This document shows positions 33,428 to 38,133 of a stretch of 38,133 bases of DNA, in pieces. Position 1 is the first letter of the stretch; each line of letters starts with the position of its first letter. The notes under the pieces were generated by a model. That model searched no databases and was not told where the DNA came from. It saw only the letters and a list, made by a program, of their open reading frames with translations. This stretch comes from Streptococcus australis (GTDB taxonomy: Bacteria > Bacillota > Bacilli > Lactobacillales > Streptococcaceae), in contig NZ_RJPZ01000003.1 of assembly GCF_003943615.1 (NCBI RefSeq), forward strand, positions 1 through 38,133, read 5' to 3'. Made by a program: the position numbers and the translations under genes.

Positions 33428-33781
33428 TTTTACTAGAGAAAATTTAAAAAACTCAAGAATAGCATTAAATCAGCATTTCCAAAAGTTTTCGCTATATGGT
33501 AGGATATCTCTATTAGGGCAATTTAAAATTAGAAATTCATTCTTAGTTTACTGTGCCCGATTTTTTATAAACACATCTACTTTAACCAAAGATGTTCCTT
33601 GAGGTGTGTTTATGATAAAATAAGGATTATGAACAAACCATCTAGCTGTAAAAATTATCATTACAGAAAAATGAGAAACCATATTCGATAAACAAACAGT
33701 GTCTTCAAAGACAAGTTTACGAGAAAATATGACTGAATTTTTTCTAGGATGAAAGGATCAATAAGTTCAGAAGGGAGAAAT
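33428..33781. other. leader region before the two-component genes
   Basis: No sizeable gene. It contains an imperfect hairpin in which ATAAACACATCT (33567-33578) pairs with AGGTGTGTTTAT (33602-33613); the alternative ACATCT / AGATGT stem inside it excludes the first. A 20-codon ORF follows at 33629, and MTEFFLG (33729-33752) is a further tiny frame. Regulatory use is plausible given the downstream LytTR regulator, but no clear LytTR direct repeat was found. Confidence 0.35.
33629..33691 (+). CDS. possible 20-residue peptide upstream of the two-component system
   Basis: ATG-started frame encoding MNKPSSCKNYHYRKMRNHIR, strongly basic with one Cys. AAGGA lies only two bases before the ATG, which is too close for efficient initiation. 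There is no double-glycine leader or signal peptide. Its place in front of an HPK10/LytTR pair is where pheromone genes occur, but nothing in its sequence supports that role. Confidence 0.15.
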   Translation: MNKPSSCKNYHYRKMRNHIR

Positions 33782-34519
33782 ATGCTAAATATCTTTGTAT
33801 TAGAAGATGATTTTCTACAACAAACTCGTATTGAAACAGCAATCAAGAAATGTATGACAGATCATCATCTAAAGTATAAATACTTAGAGGTATTTGGGAA
33901 GCCAACACAATTGTTAGAGGCCATCAAAGAGACAGGGAATCACCAATTCTTTTTTTTAGATATTGAAATTAAAGGGGAAGAAAAAAAAGGAATGGAAATT
34001 GCGCGTGAGATTCGTGATAAAGATCCTAGCGCTTCAATCGTATTCGTAACGACTCACTCAGAATTCATGCCCGTTACCTATCGTTATCGCGTCTCCGCTT
34101 TGGATTTTATTGATAAAGGATTAAATGATCAGGATTATCAAGAAGCGATCTCATCTGTTTTGATACATGCTGCTGAAAACGTCAATAAGACAGTAGGGGA
34201 GGATTCCTTCAGCTTTAAATCAGAGCATTCCCAGATTCAAGTCCCTTTCTCAGATATTCTATATTTTGAGACATCTTCGACCGTTCATAAGGTCGTTTTA
34301 ACAACTAAAAAAGGCCACATGGAATTTTATGGTAAAGTCTCAGATATTGCTAAAACCGACAAGCGACTTTACCAAAGTCATCGAGCTTACGTTGTAAATC
34401 CAGAGAATGTCGTTCGTATTGATAAAGCAAATCATATTGTTTATTTTGAAAACGATGAATCATGCTTTGTATCACGTTTAAAACTGAAAGGGCTAGTTGA
34501 AAAGGTAGATAAAAAATGA
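33782..34519 (+). CDS. LytTR response regulator (ComE/BlpR type)
   Basis: A 245-residue regulator. Receiver domain with acidic pocket LEDD near residue 7 and phospho-acceptor D60 (FFFLDIEI), THS and K-containing switch positions (VTTHSEF, LDFIDKGL). The C-terminal LytTR DNA-binding domain spans about 140-240 (ILYFETSSTVHKVVLTTKKG, YQSHRAYVVNPENVVRIDKA). The ATG at 33782 has AAGGGAG upstream; the ATG at 33749 has none. Its stop overlaps the kinase start by ATGA. Length and layout match streptococcal ComE, BlpR and related peptide-responsive regulators. Confidence 0.93.
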   Translation: MLNIFVLEDDFLQQTRIETAIKKCMTDHHLKYKYLEVFGKPTQLLEAIKETGNHQFFFLDIEIKGEEKKGMEIAREIRDKDPSASIVFVTTHSEFMPVTYRYRVSALDFIDKGLNDQDYQEAISSVLIHAAENVNKTVGEDSFSFKSEHSQIQVPFSDILYFETSSTVHKVVLTTKKGHMEFYGKVSDIAKTDKRLYQSHRAYVVNPENVVRIDKANHIVYFENDESCFVSRLKLKGLVEKVDKK

Positions 34520-35853
34520 CTCTAGAGTTTGAAGGTGTGTTTTTTGTTAGTTGGTTAATAAGGTTGGTTATTTTTCAACAAATTAGTTATTCAAAATTTA
34601 AATTACCATATTTGTTTTTAATACCTGCCCTACTGACATTGATTGAATACTATTATTATGATGTTGTCTTTTGGGGAGAAATATTATTTTTACCTTCCAT
34701 CACTTTCTTTCTAAAATCTCGAGAAAGATGGAATTGGTTACAATACATATTCTACTGTTTTTTTACTTTAACAATTTTTGATATGTTGAGTAGTCTATCA
34801 TCTATCTATTTCCAGTTTTTATTTAGAGTATCAGAGGAGGTTTTAAATAAAAATATATGGATGGATTGGATACCAATACTTTTAACCTTTCCTGTATACA
34901 TTATATTTTTTAAAATATTTCGAATTAATATCGAGTTACTATCACAAGAGGTTAGAAATAATAAATTTTCAATGGTAGTAAAGATTTTTAGTATAACGAT
35001 GATAATCTATTACCTCTTAAGTTATATATTCTCAAGTATACCTACACTTGAATATGCTGGTTTATTTCCTACCCATATAGACGATATATACTACAAAAGA
35101 ATAGTTATCTTCAGTTACATCCCTATCTTTTTAGGTTTTTTATTTTATATCCAACACATTATTAAAGAAAATATCAATTTAGAAATTCAAAAGATGAAAG
35201 ATTCACAGATAGATTCAATAAGTAAATATAGCAATCACATTGAATCTCTTTACAAAGAAGTGAGAAGTTTTCGTCATGATTATACAAATATATTAGTCAG
35301 CTTAAATGAATCGATAAAGAAAAGAGATATGGATGGGGTAGAGAGGATCTATAATGCCGTACTGAAAGAGTCTGATAAATCCTTTTACAATAGTCAATAC
35401 GATATTGCTAAACTTGTTCATTTAAAAAACCTAGCAATGAAATCGGTTGTATCTGCAAAATTGATTGAAGCACAAAATCGAGGAATTGATGTCTCTGTAG
35501 AAATAGCTGAGCCTATCGGAACTCCTCAAATAGATTTAGTCGATTTTATTACGATACTATCTGTCTTTTTAGATAATGCCATAGAAGCTGCAGTTAACGC
35601 AGAAGCTCCAAGAATTAGTTTTACTTATTTTCAAGAGAATGAAAATAAAATTTTAGTTATCTATAATACCACTGCTGACTATAAGATCCCTACTAAAAAT
35701 ATTTTCCAATATGGAGTCTCAACCAAAGGAGAGGGACGAGGTATCGGTCTTTCCAATGTCAAACAAATCCTTTCCAAATATCCTAAAGTCACTTTAGAAA
35801 CAAAAAGTATAGATCATGAATTTACTCATGAATTAAAGATGTACGAAGGATAA
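34516..35853 (+). CDS. HPK10-type sensor histidine kinase
   Basis: A 445-residue kinase. Residues about 1-215 contain six or seven hydrophobic helices with no extracellular domain, the topology of peptide-pheromone receptors such as ComD, BlpH and AgrC. The dimerisation/phosphorylation segment is VRSFRHDYTNILVSLN with H254. The ATPase domain has the N-box FLDNAIEAAVNAEAPRISF and G-box TKGEGRGIGLSNVKQILSK. Coupled to the regulator by a 4-base overlap. The region is AT-rich compared with the housekeeping genes to its left, which is common for peptide-sensing loci and suggests acquisition. Confidence 0.93.
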   Translation: MTLEFEGVFFVSWLIRLVIFQQISYSKFKLPYLFLIPALLTLIEYYYYDVVFWGEILFLPSITFFLKSRERWNWLQYIFYCFFTLTIFDMLSSLSSIYFQFLFRVSEEVLNKNIWMDWIPILLTFPVYIIFFKIFRINIELLSQEVRNNKFSMVVKIFSITMIIYYLLSYIFSSIPTLEYAGLFPTHIDDIYYKRIVIFSYIPIFLGFLFYIQHIIKENINLEIQKMKDSQIDSISKYSNHIESLYKEVRSFRHDYTNILVSLNESIKKRDMDGVERIYNAVLKESDKSFYNSQYDIAKLVHLKNLAMKSVVSAKLIEAQNRGIDVSVEIAEPIGTPQIDLVDFITILSVFLDNAIEAAVNAEAPRISFTYFQENENKILVIYNTTADYKIPTKNIFQYGVSTKGEGRGIGLSNVKQILSKYPKVTLETKSIDHEFTHELKMYEG

Positions 35854-35865
35854 CTTTAAAACTAG

Positions 35866-35920
35866 AATAAATGGTCTGTTTTTTATAATTCCATTCATTA
35901 TAAAAAACAGACCATTTATT
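35866..35920 (+). repeat. long perfect inverted repeat after the kinase gene
   Basis: A 22-23-bp stem: AATAAATGGTCTGTTTTTTA (and TAA) pairs with its exact complement ending ACAGACCATTTATT, around a loop of about 10 bases. There is no T run after the second arm, though T6 lies inside the first. It may terminate, protect the transcript, or be a small mobile repeat. Confidence 0.55.
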
Positions 35921-36053
35921 AGATTGATCATTTCTTTTATTAAATTTGAAATATACTGTTGTGTGTAAGAACTTAGAAAACGAAAACCGAGTTACAATTG
36001 TTTAGTGAACTCACCCACATTCTGTTTATGATTATAGTTAGGAGAACTAGCCC

Positions 36054-36803
36054 ATGTTTAATAGATTAGCAAGCTCTGTATTTCAATCTATTTTAAAAAG
36101 GAGAGATACGAAGATCTTCTTATCCTTTTGTCTATTACCTATTCTTGTTCCATTTTTGGCAGGAAATATGGAAGATATGAAAACCGACTATACGAATAGT
36201 TTTTTATCTTTCTTTGATATCACTCTTTTAACACAGTATCGTTTAACAATCCCAGTACTCATTTTTTCGATCCTGATTTCTTCCGTTTTTAGAGATGAAA
36301 TTGATAGTAAGATCATGTTTTTATACAAAGATATTAAGCGTTCTAAAATTTTCAACGCAAAAATACTCGGACTATTTTTAGTCTATATCCTCTATTTATT
36401 TGGAACTTTTTTTGCAACTTTCATTACCTATTATGGCATTATGTTGCCTAGATTTGGAGTTAATTCTAACTTCTTACCTTCAAGCTCTATTTTAGTTGAG
36501 AAATCTATCTTGTCGATTCTTTCTGTGGTTTTACTTAATCTTATAACAACCGTCATGGTTGCGATGGTTTCCATTAAATCTAAGACCTTAGTGGCTGTTT
36601 TAGTAGGAATCTTCTTCACTTTATTTGCCTTCACAGCTCCCTTACTGATTGGAGTAAAGTATATGATTCCAACCACTTATGCAAATACTTTACAAGCAGG
36701 TGAGTTTGGTTTAACGCTGTTAATCATCATTGGCTTATCTTGCATTTACCTCTTACCTAGCTATTTCTCAGCTAGAAAGAATTTTGAAAGAATAGAGTTT
36801 TAA
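36054..36803 (+). CDS. ABC-2 type permease, first of two paralogues
   Basis: A 249-residue membrane protein with six hydrophobic helices (FLSFCLLPILVPFLAG; YRLTIPVLIFSILISSVFRD; GLFLVYILYLFGTFFATFIT; LVAVLVGIFFTLFAFTAPLL; LTLLIIIGLSCIYLLPSYF), ABC-2 permease style. TTAGGAGAAC precedes the ATG. It shares length, helix pattern and identifiable residues (SVFRDEID, IMFLYKDI) with the downstream permease at 37733 (SVFRREID, MFLYRDL), so the two probably form a heterodimer with the ATPase between them. This resembles LanE/LanG immunity pairs. Substrate unknown, probably a peptide. Confidence 0.85.
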   Translation: MFNRLASSVFQSILKRRDTKIFLSFCLLPILVPFLAGNMEDMKTDYTNSFLSFFDITLLTQYRLTIPVLIFSILISSVFRDEIDSKIMFLYKDIKRSKIFNAKILGLFLVYILYLFGTFFATFITYYGIMLPRFGVNSNFLPSSSILVEKSILSILSVVLLNLITTVMVAMVSIKSKTLVAVLVGIFFTLFAFTAPLLIGVKYMIPTTYANTLQAGEFGLTLLIIIGLSCIYLLPSYFSARKNFERIEF

Positions 36804-36855
36804 AAAGAGCAAGCTGACTCATTTATTATTTATAAAAATTGAAAGGAAACTAGAT

Positions 36856-37731
36856 ATGCTAAAAATCGAAAGTATTTCAAAAAAATTTGTTGGGAATGAC
36901 TTTTATTCACTCAAAGACGTCAATATGGAAATCAATAAGGGTGAGATTGTCGGTTTGATTGGTAGAAATGGTGCGGGTAAATCGACACTTATGAAGTTGA
37001 TGGCAAAATCACTAAAACCAACTTCTGGACTTATTACCTATAATGGGATCGATATTCATAGTAAAGACAATGTATTAACAGACTTTGGTATTATGATTGA
37101 TCCAGTATTCTACCCAGAAATGTCCGTTATTGATAACTTAAAATTTTATCTACGTTTACATGGGAAAGAAGAGCTTTTTTCAAATATTGAACCAACTCTA
37201 AAATTGGTAGAACTATGGGAAGCTAGAAATAGAAAACCAAAAGGATTTTCTTTTGGTATGAAGCAAAGGACAGCCTTGGCAATTGCTTTGGTTGCCGAAC
37301 CAGACTTCCTTATTCTAGATGAACCATTCGTTGGACTAGATCCGATTGGTGTTCAGAAATTAATTGATATTTTGAAACAGTGGTCTAATGAGAGACAAAT
37401 TTCAATGCTTATTTCTAGCCACCAATTAGGAGAGCTAGAAGCCTTGTGTGAACGTTATGTCTATATTGAGGCAGGGCAGTTAGCAGACGCTTTTGACGGT
37501 GCGACTTGTCCTAGTTTGCTTGTGTACTTGAAGGAGACTAAGAATCTTGAAGGGATTCAGTCTTTATTAAGTGATGACGCCATTCTAGAAGGCAACGTTT
37601 TAGACATTTCGACAAACATATCCTCTGAAGAGGTTAATGAGATTTTTAAAACTTTAGGAAATCATGCCTTGATTGAGAAGATAGAGGTGAAAGAGAACCA
37701 CCTAAAAGAGATCTTTACGAAAGGACAGTAA
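36856..37731 (+). CDS. ABC transporter ATP-binding protein
   Basis: A 291-residue ATPase of the drug/peptide exporter group. Walker A GLIGRNGAGKSTLMKLM, Q-loop position after TDFGIMIDPVFYPEMSVIDN, signature FSFGMKQRTALAIALVAEPD (SFGMK in place of LSGGQ, usual for LanF-like members), Walker B FLILDEPFVGLDP, switch His SSHQLGELE. The C-terminal 80 residues are a small accessory domain. GAAAGGAAA precedes the ATG; one base separates its stop from the next start. It energises the two flanking permeases. Confidence 0.93.
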   Translation: MLKIESISKKFVGNDFYSLKDVNMEINKGEIVGLIGRNGAGKSTLMKLMAKSLKPTSGLITYNGIDIHSKDNVLTDFGIMIDPVFYPEMSVIDNLKFYLRLHGKEELFSNIEPTLKLVELWEARNRKPKGFSFGMKQRTALAIALVAEPDFLILDEPFVGLDPIGVQKLIDILKQWSNERQISMLISSHQLGELEALCERYVYIEAGQLADAFDGATCPSLLVYLKETKNLEGIQSLLSDDAILEGNVLDISTNISSEEVNEIFKTLGNHALIEKIEVKENHLKEIFTKGQ

Positions 37732-37732
37732 T

Positions 37733-38133
37733 ATGAAACAAATCTTACCTGCCATTTTCACATCTGTCTGGAAGCGTAAAGAAAGCAAGATTTACCTGCT
37801 ATTTGTTTTATTTCCAGTTATCTTTCTTCTAGCTTCCTTTTTTGGAAAATCTAACTTCATGCAAATTTCCGTAATAGGAGACAATAGAGTAAGTGGAATA
37901 GCCTTTCTAGATATGATGATCAGTTCAGCAGATTCATTTATCTTACCTACTCTTGCAATCTATTTCTTGACAATTTCTGTCTTTAGACGAGAGATAGATG
38001 ATCATACCATGTTTCTTTATAGAGATTTAAGCCGTAAGAACATATTTTTTTCAAAATATCTTAGTTTACTCTCAATCTTGGTACTATTTTATATTCTATT
38101 TACTTGTGTTTCTACTACAGTCTATTTTACCAG
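37733..38133 (+). CDS. ABC-2 type permease, second paralogue, cut by window edge
   Basis: About 133 codons before the edge: MKQILPAIFTSVWKRKESKI, then YLLFVLFPVIFLLASFFG, FILPTLAIYFLTISVFRREI, HTMFLYRDLSRKNIFFSKYL. It is a clear paralogue of the permease at 36054 (same N-terminal KR.ESKI/KRRDTKI start, same FRREID and FLYRD stretches). AAAGGACAG precedes the ATG. Translation is probably coupled to the ATPase. A further gene of the operon may follow outside the window. Confidence 0.88.
   Translation, partial: MKQILPAIFTSVWKRKESKIYLLFVLFPVIFLLASFFGKSNFMQISVIGDNRVSGIAFLDMMISSADSFILPTLAIYFLTISVFRREIDDHTMFLYRDLSRKNIFFSKYLSLLSILVLFYILFTCVSTTVYFT

Noticed and set aside
35994..36022. ACAATT and ACATTC as a ComE/BlpR-type direct repeat before the exporter
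   Set aside because: Spacing of 23 bases and poor flanks do not fit the usual 21-22-base LytTR repeats; it could be chance in AT-rich DNA.

Overview
The window looks like chromosomal DNA of a viridans-type Streptococcus (mitis/sanguinis/parasanguinis neighbourhood). Evidence: low-GC codon use, AGGAGG-type ribosome sites, extended -10 promoters, an LPQTG sorting signal, CcpA cre sites, a bifunctional GshF, an msmK-dexB pair and the run pnp-cysE-GNAT-(DHFR-like)-cysS-mrnC. No rRNA, tRNA or CRISPR array was seen.

Bases 1-11.8 kb are an accessory island with many broken genes. It holds a DUF389 gene running off the left edge, a small K+ channel, a broken TMEM175-type channel, gshF, a second 5'-truncated DUF389 copy, a small membrane protein plus P1B-type metal ATPase pair, a DUF1269 protein, remnants of three insertion sequences (IS30-, ISL3- and IS256-like), a TetR-like remnant and a tyrosine-integrase C-terminus. 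Three copies of the 3' end of rpsI (about 50 bp, each still encoding the S9 tail, each followed by a terminator) lie in direct orientation at 1644, 4870 and 9794, and the intact rpsI starts at 11834. The integrase remnant sits beside rpsI. The simplest reading is serial integration of mobile elements at the rpsI 3' end, followed by decay, leaving att scars that divide the cargo.

Bases 11.8-15 kb are core housekeeping on the minus strand: rlmB, a YacP/Rae1-like NYN nuclease, a DegV fatty-acid-binding protein, then rplM-rpsI behind an L13-type leader RNA. A divergent ArAE/DUF939 membrane protein follows, then a 1076-residue cell-wall-anchored M14 carboxypeptidase whose promoter overlaps a perfect cre site.

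Bases 19.5-29.4 kb are minus strand: pnp, cysE, GNAT, DHFR-like, cysS, mrnC and a PucR-type regulator form a tight run ending in a terminator; msmK-dexB (sugar-import ATPase and alpha-1,6-glucosidase) follow as a separate unit. Upstream of pnp, 29449-29782 contains three tandem copies of an approximately 115-123-base structured module with compensatory changes in its helices, which I do not recognise. A lipoprotein (SH3b and DUF6287-like) and the divergent oligoendopeptidase pepF follow.

The right end (33.6-38.1 kb) is a LytTR response regulator/HPK10-type kinase pair followed by an ABC exporter with one ATPase and two paralogous permeases, the second cut by the window edge. The layout resembles peptide-sensing or lantibiotic-immunity (LanFEG-like) loci. 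A 20-codon ORF and hairpins lie in front of it.
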